A DNA stretch of 64,000 nucleotides from NCBI GenBank assembly GCA_964389305.1, contig CAYMEK010000003.1:51316-115315 (forward strand), written 5' to 3'. The stretch's first letter is position 1, and every line of letters begins with the position of its first letter. The stretch comes from CAYMEK01 sp964389305 (lineage in GTDB: Bacteria; Spirochaetota; Spirochaetia; SZUA-6; DRHE01). The translations under genes and the position numbers were made by a program. Below the pieces are notes generated by a model. The model was not told the origin of the DNA. It saw nothing but the letters and a program-made list of their open reading frames with translations, and ran no database searches. Shown piece after piece: positions 45,667 through 53,494 of the stretch.

Positions 45667-46814
45667 ATCACCTCAAACGTCACTTCTTTGCCCCGACGGC
45701 GCAACTCCTCGCCGATCTCGCGCACCACCGTCACCCGAATACCGAGCTGGTGGGGCAGGTCAGGATTCTGATGCGCCGGGTTTACGGCCTGTCCCACGAT
45801 GAAGTGGGTATGGTCCACTTCCAGCAGGGCCCGCAGCAGGCTGGCCGCGCCGTCGTTGCGGTACTCAACGTCTCTGCGCTCTACCGCCCGATACAGCATG
45901 TCCCGCACCTGGGTGAGCGTCAGGATCCCCTCGGTCACCAGGTCCAATCCTTCGACGTGGCCCAGCGGCGGCACATCGGCGGTGATGGTGCTCAGATCCA
46001 CCTCGAGAGGCTGTCCCAGGTGCCGGGCCACGATCTTGGCCGTGGTCCCGCCGCACACCACCAGCCTGCCCGTACGGCTGACGAAACGGTGGATGATCTG
46101 CCCGTCGGCCGCCATATCGGCCGGGGGACCGGTCAATACCGTGGCCACCTGCTTGTGCCGCACCTTGATGACCACAATGCTGACATCGTCGCCCGGCCGT
46201 CCCAGATACAGCTCGCTGACCGCTTCGGCCACCTTTTCGGCCAGCTCTTCGGCGCGGAGTTCCCGATGGGCGTGTTTCTCCAGGAACCGGGACGCCTGCT
46301 CCCAGCCCCAGCCCAGAGGGTACGCTCCGCCGATGCCGGCGTTCAGCACTCCGTCCGATACGAACACCACCCAGTCGCCCTCCTGGAGCTCCAGGACCGT
46401 CTCGTGAATGGTCTTGCCGTCCAGGTTGCGCTCCTCATAAGCCACCGGCTGGACCTTGCGGTCGCGGAGCAGGATCGCATGGGGAGAATCGAACTCCACC
46501 ACCCGGGCGTAGCCCTGGCTGAAGAACTGGGCGATCGCGAAGGTGCTGTACGCTACCTTGCGGATGGCACAGACCGGCAGAGTGCTGCTGAGGGTCTGCA
46601 CCACCTCGCCCAGCGGCAGGTTGTCCTCCAGCATGCGGATGGCGATCTGGGTAGTCAGGGTGGCCAGGATGTTAGCCTTCACCCCGCTGCCCAGACCGTC
46701 CGAAAGAGCCAGGGTGACTTTATCCGCCTGGCGGGAGGTGGCGATGTTGTCCCCGCAGAGCTCCTCGCCGTGCTTGTTGACCTGTCTCGTCCCCCACTCG
46801 TAGTACAGCCTCAT
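45663..46814 (-). CDS. SpoIIE-type PP2C serine phosphatase within the CODH/ACS operon
   Basis: The 383-residue cytosolic protein has PP2C metal motifs 'LALSDGLGSG', 'VVFVSDGVLNAG' and 'GRPGDDVSIVVIKV' in residues 1-220, then a C-terminal region of about 160 residues with 'GRLVVCGGTTAKIVARHLG', of unclear role. Similar phosphatases sit with PAS proteins in operons for NAD-linked FeFe hydrogenases. It overlaps the PAS gene by 4 bp, so the two act as a signalling pair, probably adjusting this operon or its enzymes to redox state. Confidence 0.86.
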   Translation of the reverse strand: MRLYYEWGTRQVNKHGEELCGDNIATSRQADKVTLALSDGLGSGVKANILATLTTQIAIRMLEDNLPLGEVVQTLSSTLPVCAIRKVAYSTFAIAQFFSQGYARVVEFDSPHAILLRDRKVQPVAYEERNLDGKTIHETVLELQEGDWVVFVSDGVLNAGIGGAYPLGWGWEQASRFLEKHAHRELRAEELAEKVAEAVSELYLGRPGDDVSIVVIKVRHKQVATVLTGPPADMAADGQIIHRFVSRTGRLVVCGGTTAKIVARHLGQPLEVDLSTITADVPPLGHVEGLDLVTEGILTLTQVRDMLYRAVERRDVEYRNDGAASLLRALLEVDHTHFIVGQAVNPAHQNPDLPHQLGIRVTVVREIGEELRRRGKEVTFEVI

Positions 46815-47404
46815 TTCGTCTGTTCTTCTTCAAAGAGCGACATGAGCTTGACCAGCAGGATCTTGGTCTCTGCCGTGGTCTCTCCCAGCAGGCGGGCTAT
46901 CTCCTGGGCCGTCTTCATCTGCCGGGAGATCACCTCCTGGGCCCTTTCTAAGGTCTGCGCTCGCAAGTCCCTCAGGTGTTTCTTGGCCTTCTCCTCTTCG
47001 GAGATGTCGATGAAGATCCCGCAGTACAGGTCTTCGCCTTCAAGGGGAAACAACCCCACCCTGAAGCTCACCTCATGGTCCGGAATGCTCTCCTTGACCA
47101 TGAGGTTTCCCCCGGCCTGGATGCACCGCTCGAAGCAATCGCAGTGAACGAACTTTGCGGCCGGCTCGCCGAGCAGCTTCTCGTCGCTGCAGTGAAACAT
47201 GACCCGAAAGGCGGGATTGACGAACTGGATCCTGGTTTCCCGGTCCACCAGCAGTACCCCGTTCGGAGTGTGCTGGAGAATGGCCGCGATGTAGGGAGAG
47301 GTCTCCCGTCCGTCCTGCGGATCGTCCTCCGGGCCCCGCCCGCCTGCGTTGCTTCGAACCTCACCTCCGCCGGCACGCCGCAATGTGGAATCGTCCTCGG
47401 CCAT
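46811..47404 (-). CDS. PAS-domain redox sensor with clustered cysteines
   Basis: The 197-residue protein has a flexible N-terminus (1-35), a PAS domain (about 38-140: 'ILQHTPNGVLLVDRETRIQF') and a C-terminal helix (about 135-197). It has no histidine-kinase or output domain. Cys72, Cys88, Cys90 and Cys94 cluster within the PAS core and could bind an Fe-S centre or react with thiols. Coupling to the phosphatase gene suggests it senses redox or ligand state for that enzyme. Confidence 0.8.
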   Translation of the reverse strand: MAEDDSTLRRAGGGEVRSNAGGRGPEDDPQDGRETSPYIAAILQHTPNGVLLVDRETRIQFVNPAFRVMFHCSDEKLLGEPAAKFVHCDCFERCIQAGGNLMVKESIPDHEVSFRVGLFPLEGEDLYCGIFIDISEEEKAKKHLRDLRAQTLERAQEVISRQMKTAQEIARLLGETTAETKILLVKLMSLFEEEQTK

Positions 47405-47420
47405 CGCTACCTTCCTTTGC

Positions 47421-47696
47421 TCACGGCGCCGCGCCTTTTCCGCCCGCTTTGATCAGCGGCCTCAGCACCTTCTCGTTGAACGTCTGTATGGCCTCCTCGA
47501 CGTTCTTGCTGGTGATCGGCTGCTCGTCGATCTGCCAGTTCAGCCCCTCACCGCAGCGCTCCATGCAGAACGAGCCTTTCAGCTCGACCCTGTCTTCCAG
47601 ACCGTGCTCCTTGAGCAGCTCGTTGAAGCGCACGATAACCTGGCGCGCTCCCTTGATGTGACAGGAGCTGCCTACGCACACGGTCACCGTAACCAT
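47421..47696 (-). CDS. Thioredoxin-like [2Fe-2S] ferredoxin
   Basis: The 91-residue protein is a single NuoE-type C-terminal domain with ligands in 'CVGSSC' and 'CMERC'. Similar small ferredoxins accompany HydABC-type operons and can carry electrons or hand a cluster to the flavin subunit. Spacing to cooF is 7 bp. Confidence 0.85.
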   Translation of the reverse strand: MVTVTVCVGSSCHIKGARQVIVRFNELLKEHGLEDRVELKGSFCMERCGEGLNWQIDEQPITSKNVEEAIQTFNEKVLRPLIKAGGKGAAP

Positions 47697-47703
47697 CAGG
47701 CTT

Positions 47704-48234
47704 CTATTCCTCCTCGGCTTCGCCCGCCTCTAGGGCTACGGCCAGCCTCTGGGCGGCCAGCTTGCGCTTATCCCCGGTAGACTTTCGCTGCTCCTCGAAA
47801 ACCAGGGCATGGGTCGGGCAGGAGGACACGCAGGCCGGTTCCAGCCCTTGGGCCAGCCTCTGAATGCAGAGGTCGCACTTGAGAATACCCTTTCCTTGGC
47901 TGCTCATGGTGATGGCTCCGAAAGGACAGGCCTGGACACACATGCTGCAGCCGATGCAGCGCTCCTCGTCGAACAGTACAGGCTTGCCGGGGGCCTTGCG
48001 GTGAACCGCCCCGGTGGGGCAGGCCAGCGCGCAGGCCGGCTCCTCGCAGTGCTGGCAGTTCAGGGGAATCGATCGAGGTCCGTAGGACTCGACGTGGATG
48101 CGATAGCCCGGCTTCTCGCCGGCCAGCATCATCGCTTCGATATCCTTGCTCTCGGAATGGGCGATGGCACAGGCCAGCTCGCAGGTATGACAGCCCAGAC
48201 ACTTCTCGATTCTTATCGTAATTCTCTTAGCCAT
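47704..48234 (-). CDS. cooF: CooF-like four-cluster ferredoxin
   Basis: The 176-residue protein has four cysteine groups in the CooF/HycB pattern: 'CLGCHTCELAC', 'CQHCEEPACALACP', 'CIGCSMCVQACP' and 'CDLCIQRL...CVSSCP'. CooF takes electrons from CODH. Here it is 7 bp downstream of the CODH gene and just upstream of the thioredoxin-like ferredoxin and diaphorase, so it may be the bridge from CO oxidation to NAD. No signal peptide. Confidence 0.92.
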   Translation of the reverse strand: MAKRITIRIEKCLGCHTCELACAIAHSESKDIEAMMLAGEKPGYRIHVESYGPRSIPLNCQHCEEPACALACPTGAVHRKAPGKPVLFDEERCIGCSMCVQACPFGAITMSSQGKGILKCDLCIQRLAQGLEPACVSSCPTHALVFEEQRKSTGDKRKLAAQRLAVALEAGEAEEE

Positions 48235-48241
48235 GTTTACC

Positions 48242-50167
48242 TCACACCGCCGGCTTCAAGGCCTGCTCGTACATCATGGGTTTCAGCTTCAGGGCCCGGC
48301 GCTTCTTGTCGATGTGCCGGATCATCTTGCGGGCCGCCTCTACGGGGTCCAGCTCGAAGGCCCACTTGCCGCCGACCTCCTGCTCGATCTCCTCGGTCAG
48401 GTACTTGTGAAGGTTCCTGCTGCCCATCATGGGCAGAGGATGCCCGATCATAGTGTAGACCCCGGAGGCTACGAAGTACATACCTATGGAGACGGCTTTC
48501 TCGCTCATCCACTCCGGCGCCGCCCCGGCCACGGGCAGATCGGAGATATCTTCGCCCAGGCCGCCCTCGGCCACCACGTTGGCCAGCACCCTCAAGATCC
48601 GGCTGTTGTCGACGCAGGAACCGAGGTGCAGAACCGGTGGAATCCCCACAGCCCGGCAAACCTCCTGCAGGCCCTGGCCGGAAAACTTGAAAGCCGCTTC
48701 CGGTCTCATCAGCCCATGCTTGGCGCAGGAGATGGCATTGCAGCCGGTGGTGACAACGAGAACGTCGTTCTTCAGCAACTCCTTGACCATCCTGATGTGG
48801 CCTTCTTCGTATTCCACATTGGGATTGGAGCAGCCGACCACTCCCGCCGCCCCCCTGATCCTGCCGGCGATAACCGCATCATTAAGGGGCCGGTAGGTGG
48901 AGCGGTAGGTCCCGCCGAGGAAGTGAAACACGCTCTCCGTGGTAAACCCGGCCACGATCCCCTCGTTGAACCTGGGGATGTCGGCTTTCTGGCCGTCCCG
49001 GTTGGGAAAGTTGTCGATCGCCGCCTCGATGATCCTGGTGGCGATCTCCACGGCCTTTTCCTCTTCGAACTCGATATGGTTAAAGCCGGGAATCTTGGCC
49101 TTCGGCGAGGTGGTTACCAGCTTGGTGTGGAAATGCTTGGCCGTGTGCGCCACCCCCGGCATCAGGCACTGGACATCCACGACCATCAGGTCCACGGTCC
49201 CGGTCAGCACGGCCAGCTCCTGCTGCATAAAACTGCCGGCCAGCGGAATGCCGTGGCGCATCAGAACCTCGTTGGCTGTGCAGCAGATTCCGGCCAGGTT
49301 GATGCCCTTGGCCCCCTTCTCCTTCGCCTTGTTTACCAGCTCCTCTTTCTGGCTCACGATGGCGATGATATCGGAAAGTGTGGGCTCGTGCCCGTGGACC
49401 ACGAGATTTACCTGGTCCCTCTTCAGCACTCCCAGGTTGGCGGCGGACTGCTGGATGCGCGGCAAATCGAAGATCACGTCGGAAAGCTCGGTCGCGATCA
49501 TGGATCCGCCCCAGCCGTCGCTGATGGCCGCCCTCATTCCCTGCTTCATGAGATTCTTGTAGTCTGCATCCACGCCTATGTGCGTGCGGTGCATGATCTC
49601 CACGATCTCCCGGTCGACGGCCCTCGGCATAATGCCCAGCTCCTTCCAGAGCTTGATCCGGGCCGGCGGGGCGGTGGTGGCCATGCGCAGAGTCCCCTCG
49701 GGCTGTCCGAACTCATGTAAAGAAGCCTCGGCAACCGCCTTGGCGATCTCTTTGATCTCCTTGCCCTTGGTCTCGATGCCGTACAGCTCGGCGATGGCCT
49801 TCAACTTCCCAACGTCCTTGACCTTGTAGTCGCAGTTGGGGTCCTTGGAGATCAACAGCAGGGTATGGGCGATATCGCGGCCGTGATCGGAGTGAGCGGC
49901 GGCCCCTCCGGCGATCATCCTGGCTATGTTTCTGGCGGCAATGGTGTCGGCATCGGCCCCGCAAATTCCGTGCTTGGGCCCGTCGCCGAATGGATCTATG
50001 CGGCAGGGACCCATGCTGCAATTTCTACAGCACAGACCGAGGGTGCCGAATCCGCATTGGGGCTGCATCGCCTCGTAGCGGTCCCAAACGGTTTCTATCT
50101 TCTCCTCCTGGGCTTTCCTGAACATTTGCTGCGAGGCTTTGTCTGCATACTTCAGTTCTTTGGCCAT
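48242..50167 (-). CDS. cooS: Ni-Fe-S carbon monoxide dehydrogenase catalytic subunit
   Basis: The 641-residue enzyme matches CooS/AcsA. The N-terminal D/B-cluster ligands lie in 'CGFGTLGLCCRNCSMGPC' and 'HGICGAD'; C-cluster segments include 'AGICCTANEVLMRHG', 'GCSNPN' and 'GSCVDNSR'. It interconverts CO and CO2. ATG 50167 has GGAGGTGCCTG upstream; the frame extends to 50203 but without a ribosome site. It leads the operon, behind a sigma-70 promoter, and probably works both with CooF and with AcsB. It could equally be named acsA. Confidence 0.95.
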   Translation of the reverse strand: MAKELKYADKASQQMFRKAQEEKIETVWDRYEAMQPQCGFGTLGLCCRNCSMGPCRIDPFGDGPKHGICGADADTIAARNIARMIAGGAAAHSDHGRDIAHTLLLISKDPNCDYKVKDVGKLKAIAELYGIETKGKEIKEIAKAVAEASLHEFGQPEGTLRMATTAPPARIKLWKELGIMPRAVDREIVEIMHRTHIGVDADYKNLMKQGMRAAISDGWGGSMIATELSDVIFDLPRIQQSAANLGVLKRDQVNLVVHGHEPTLSDIIAIVSQKEELVNKAKEKGAKGINLAGICCTANEVLMRHGIPLAGSFMQQELAVLTGTVDLMVVDVQCLMPGVAHTAKHFHTKLVTTSPKAKIPGFNHIEFEEEKAVEIATRIIEAAIDNFPNRDGQKADIPRFNEGIVAGFTTESVFHFLGGTYRSTYRPLNDAVIAGRIRGAAGVVGCSNPNVEYEEGHIRMVKELLKNDVLVVTTGCNAISCAKHGLMRPEAAFKFSGQGLQEVCRAVGIPPVLHLGSCVDNSRILRVLANVVAEGGLGEDISDLPVAGAAPEWMSEKAVSIGMYFVASGVYTMIGHPLPMMGSRNLHKYLTEEIEQEVGGKWAFELDPVEAARKMIRHIDKKRRALKLKPMMYEQALKPAV

Positions 50168-50456
50168 CAGGCACCTCCAAAAATTGTTTACAAGGAATCG
50201 CAATCGTTGCGTGCGTTAAGAGGAATAAGGGTAAGAACCGGTGTCGATCTCCTTCCGAGCCGGTTAATCGTTCCCGTCTTTGTCGCCTTCCTGCTGTTTG
50301 TACTCACCGGACAGGCCGCAACGCCTGTGCCGGATGCACCGCTTTGGATACCGACGACTCGAGGTTGAAAACATGGATGGGAAGATTATATGAAAAGAGG
50401 ACCGGAAGGTAGCGGATCATGCTCCTTACCTCTGTAACCGCATTACTATCGACCGA

Positions 50457-50485
50457 ATTATACAGCCCTTATGATTATTTCGCAA
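50457..50485 (-). promoter_or_regulatory. Sigma-70 promoter of the CODH/ACS operon
   Basis: TTGCGA, 17 bp, TATAAT on the minus strand, with a leader of about 285 nt before cooS. The long leader (50168-50450) shows no recognised riboswitch or gene. Confidence 0.7.
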
Positions 50486-50553
50486 TAGTTTCATTGAATT
50501 TTGTATTACTACCAAATAGAACACGAAATTACCTAAATATCCCAGGCCGAATC

Positions 50554-51312
50554 CTAAGTCAGGCGATCCAGCAACCGGTCGACCTGGACCAGCGGTTCTC
50601 CATCCACCTGCTCCAGGGTGATCTCTCCTGTGCTGAGCCGGCGGATCTGCTCGGACATAGCCACAAAGCCGAGGACTTCAAGCCCCTCGCAGTTCCGGCG
50701 AATAAACTCCTCCGCCGCCGGCTTCTCGACCTTGTTGCCAACTACCCGTACGCTCCTGATGCCGATATCGGCGGCCAGCCTCCGGATGCGCTGGGCCGTT
50801 TCGGCGCTGGTCCGGTTCGGTTCGACCACCACCAGCATGTCGTCCACGCCCAGGGCGGTGCCTCGGCCCAGGTGCTCGATACCGGCTTCCATGTCCAGGA
50901 TCACCCACTCCTGGCGGGCAACCATCAGGTGGCCGAGAAGGCTCTTGAGGAAGGCATTTTCCGGGCAGGCACAGCCGCCTCCGCCCTTCTGCACCGTGCC
51001 CATGACCAGTAGCTTGATGCCGCTGCGGTCTATCCAGAACCGTTCGGGAAGATCGCTTACCTTGGGATTCATGGTGAAAAAAGGCGCGGGCTCGCCGACC
51101 CTGGTGCCTGTACGCTCGGCGATGAGCTCCTTCATCTCCACGATCGGGGTGATCCGGACGTCCCGAGGCACGTCGAACAGAGTCGCCAGATTCATGTCGG
51201 GATCGGCGTCGATGACTACAACCTCGTTGTCCCGCTCCCGTGCCGCCCGGGCGATCAAGGCGGCCAGGGTGCTTTTCCCTACGCCTCCTTTGCCTGTCAG
51301 TGCAATCTTCAT
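50554..51312 (-). CDS. cooC: CODH nickel-insertion ATPase CooC
   Basis: The 252-residue MinD-type ATPase has 'GKGGVGKST' and the nickel-binding Cys-x-Cys ('GGGGCACPEN'). CooC dimers bind nickel and load the C-cluster of CODH. It lies just upstream of cooS on the same strand, but 386 bp and a promoter separate them. It differs from the cooC-type gene at 35975, suggesting separate clients (CODH and ACS). Confidence 0.93.
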   Translation of the reverse strand: MKIALTGKGGVGKSTLAALIARAARERDNEVVVIDADPDMNLATLFDVPRDVRITPIVEMKELIAERTGTRVGEPAPFFTMNPKVSDLPERFWIDRSGIKLLVMGTVQKGGGGCACPENAFLKSLLGHLMVARQEWVILDMEAGIEHLGRGTALGVDDMLVVVEPNRTSAETAQRIRRLAADIGIRSVRVVGNKVEKPAAEEFIRRNCEGLEVLGFVAMSEQIRRLSTGEITLEQVDGEPLVQVDRLLDRLT

Positions 51313-51366
51313 GTTTTCTCTCTTCCGGCTTTTCGCTGTTCAGCACGTTCCTGCAACAGCGATACC

Positions 51367-51396
51367 ATTATAGCCTAAGTGTATCAAAATAGTCAA
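51367..51396 (-). promoter_or_regulatory. Sigma-70 promoter of cooC
   Basis: TTGACT, 18 bp, TATAAT on the minus strand, about 55 nt before the cooC start. It lies between cooC and the end of fdhD, so cooC can be expressed apart from fdhD-mobA. Confidence 0.75.
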
Positions 51397-51410
51397 ATAT
51401 ATTCTGTTCA

Positions 51411-52304
51411 CTATGTTTTGACCCGCTCTGGGATGCTGTACAGGTTCATGCGGTCGCCGCGGGCGAAGCCGATCAGGGTGATTCCCCGTTCCCGGGCCAG
51501 GGCCACACTGCGGTCCGTGGGAGCGCCGCGCGAGACCACGATCGGCAGGCCGCAGCGGTCCGCCTTATGAACGATCTCTGAGGACAACCGCCCGCTGGAG
51601 AGCAGTATCTTGTCGGCGAACGGGACACCCTGGAGGAGGCAGGCGCCGATCACCTTGTCCACCGCGTTGTGCCTGCCGATGTCTTCCCGGAATACGAGCA
51701 AGCCCGAAACCGCAGCCAAAGCGGCCGCATGAACACCGCCGGTGCGGCGGTGGATCTGCGAGCGCTTCCGCAGCTCTTCCATGAAAGCGCTGATCGACCG
51801 AGAAGGCACCGTAAAGGGCGCCGCGGAAGCGGCCGGACCCGGATCCGCCGGGGGCCGGCTGGACCCGTTGCCGCTCCCGCCGGGGGCCGCTCCAGCAGCC
51901 CCGCCGGCGACCGTCCTGTTGCCTGTTGCAGCGGGATTTGCAGCCACTGGATCGGCGGAACCTTCCGCCCCGTCGAGATTTGCGGCCGCCGAGGCGGAGC
52001 CGCAAGCGGAGCCGATAACGAGACTCAAACGCAGGCTGTCGGGATCGATCTCCGGCGCCAGCTCGATGAATGCGGTCCAAGTAGCCCGGTTGACCAACAC
52101 CCGCCGGATCTGCCCGGAGCTCTCGATCATGCCGCTGGTATAGAGGAAGCCCCGCACTAGGTCCTCCAGATCCTGGGGCGAGCACATCAGCACGGCCATC
52201 CGCCTATGCCCCGCAAGCAGACTAAGGGACACTTCCTCGGTGATCAGATCGTCTCGGGCTTGCCTCTGCCCACCGTCGATCCGAACAATCTTAAGGCTGC
52301 GCAT
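51411..52304 (-). CDS. fdhD: Formate dehydrogenase accessory sulfurtransferase FdhD with low-complexity insert
   Basis: The 297-residue protein matches FdhD ('ITEEVSLSLLAG', 'TGGVHAAALA', 'EDIGRHNAVDKVIG', 'LSSGRLSSEIVHKA'). FdhD passes sulfur to the molybdo/tungsto-cofactor of formate dehydrogenase. The catalytic loop reads 'ACGSAS': the first Cys (Cys101) is kept, the second of the usual CGxC is Ser. An Ala/Gly/Pro-rich insert (about 106-164) follows directly. It overlaps nothing and lies 6 bp from mobA. A formate dehydrogenase, the first step of the methyl branch, must be elsewhere. Confidence 0.9.
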   Translation of the reverse strand: MRSLKIVRIDGGQRQARDDLITEEVSLSLLAGHRRMAVLMCSPQDLEDLVRGFLYTSGMIESSGQIRRVLVNRATWTAFIELAPEIDPDSLRLSLVIGSACGSASAAANLDGAEGSADPVAANPAATGNRTVAGGAAGAAPGGSGNGSSRPPADPGPAASAAPFTVPSRSISAFMEELRKRSQIHRRTGGVHAAALAAVSGLLVFREDIGRHNAVDKVIGACLLQGVPFADKILLSSGRLSSEIVHKADRCGLPIVVSRGAPTDRSVALARERGITLIGFARGDRMNLYSIPERVKT

Positions 52305-52310
52305 GAAACC

Positions 52311-52937
52311 CTACCTCCTCGGCAACTCCCCGCCGAGATGATACCTGAGGTCCTTGGGAGTGTTGAGATTCGCAAAGACGCTGCGGCTGTCCGGGGTGTC
52401 CTCCAGGTCCCAGTAACAGCTGCGGACGGCGGCGAGCAGGGTGCGCACCGAGCAGCCCGCCTGGCGAGTAAGAATCCGCCGGGCCAGTGACTCCAGTGAG
52501 GTCCTGTAGAGTGCGTGCAGAGGCTCGATCAATTCTCCGATGCGGGGAATAAGCGCCTCGCAGCTGCCCGCGATTCGGGTGTGAAAGACCTCGATCTGCC
52601 GTTCGATCATGTCCTGTCGGAGTCCGGGCATGTCGCAGGCCACGCAGAACACCACCGCCCCGCTGGCGCAGGCCATACCCGCCTGTATCCCGGCCAAAGG
52701 GCCGCGTCCCGGGAAGATGTCCTCGGCGAGCAGCAACCGCCCGACTAGGTCCCGATGCGGCTCCGGGTTGTTGGTCACCAGGATTACCTCCTCGAACAGG
52801 TTGCCCAGCAGGTCGGCAATCCAGCGCACCAGCGGTTCGCCGTTCACCGCGATCCGGCTCTTGTCCAACCCGCCCATGCGGCTGTTCCTTCCGCCGGCAA
52901 GGATCAATCCAGTAATGTCGGAATAAGAGCAGGCCAT
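52311..52937 (-). CDS. mobA: Molybdenum cofactor guanylyltransferase MobA
   Basis: The 208-residue nucleotidyltransferase has 'LILAGGRNSRMGGLDKS', 'GRGPLAGIQAGM' and 'VACDMPGL', the GTP and metal motifs of MobA. It adds GMP to molybdopterin/tungstopterin to make the bis-MGD cofactor of formate dehydrogenases. ATG 52937 gives the normal length; the frame to 52994 adds an unrelated leader. With fdhD it forms a cofactor-maturation pair. Confidence 0.9.
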   Translation of the reverse strand: MACSYSDITGLILAGGRNSRMGGLDKSRIAVNGEPLVRWIADLLGNLFEEVILVTNNPEPHRDLVGRLLLAEDIFPGRGPLAGIQAGMACASGAVVFCVACDMPGLRQDMIERQIEVFHTRIAGSCEALIPRIGELIEPLHALYRTSLESLARRILTRQAGCSVRTLLAAVRSCYWDLEDTPDSRSVFANLNTPKDLRYHLGGELPRR

Positions 52938-53001
52938 AGGCCACAATGTAGCATCTTTAGAGCCGAAAAGGCCAGCGCCGCAGGGTAAACGCATATATCA
53001 A

Positions 53002-53230
53002 TCAACATGTGTCGAGTGGGAAGACATCGAAGCTTTCGAGAAAGCCAAAGAGAAAGGTTACAGCGGATTTCTGGAATTCCTCATGGGATTGCTTCCCATG
53101 ATATGATCTCGTGTGTTTTTTGCCGCCCTGGACGCTGAGCAGCTCAACAGGTGTTTCCTTCGGTAGATCAAAGCCTGAGAGGCCTCCAGGAACCAGAAGC
53201 TCATCACGATCGATGACAAATTTGCCGGAT
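53002..53230 (+). pseudogene. Remnant of an ISAs1-family (H-repeat type) transposase
   Basis: The plus strand encodes 'VEWEDIEAFEKAKEKG' and then, after stop codons, 'FAALDAEQLNRCFLR' and 'KLITIDDK'. These match in order the ISAs1 N-terminal pattern (W-x-D-I-E-x-F, then V-F-A-x-L-D-P-E-x-F-x-x-C-F, then A-I-D-G-K). Several stops and a lost glycine show it is dead. It lies just upstream of mobA. Confidence 0.6.
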
Positions 53231-53301
53231 TTGAAGCAGATAGTGGTGGGGGCGGCTCTAGATGAAGAAGACCGCCCGGGGTCTGTGAGCTTCTGCCGGT
53301 A

Positions 53302-53450
53302 AATACTGCCGATGTCAAGCTGCTGATTCCGGTAACCAAGAGAATCCAAGCCCGTTTTGAAGCAGGTCCGTTCTGCGTGGTGGCCGACCGCGGCATGATC
53401 AGTGAGAAAACGATCGAGGCGCTGGAAGCTCCGGGCAGCGGAATGTGGTC
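53302..53450 (+). pseudogene. Remnant of an IS4/IS1634-like DDE transposase
   Basis: The reading frame gives 'LLIPVTKRIQARFEAGPFCV' followed by 'VADRGMISEKTIEAL', where ADRG with its aspartate is the second catalytic motif of IS4/IS1634-type transposases. The upstream and downstream parts are missing. It is fused to the ISAs1 remnant and cut by the ISKra4 element, so insertions are nested. Confidence 0.6.
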
Positions 53451-53494
53451 GTGTAAGTCCTTATGCCATAGATATTTCATTTTTCAAATTGTAG

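Noticed and set aside
50168..50456. Possible riboswitch or small gene in the long leader of cooS
   Set aside because: No recognisable cobalamin, nickel or other riboswitch core and no coding pattern could be found by eye.
53058..53480. 140-codon minus-strand open frame in the IS graveyard
   Set aside because: The plus strand shows two transposase remnants here and the minus product has no recognisable features.
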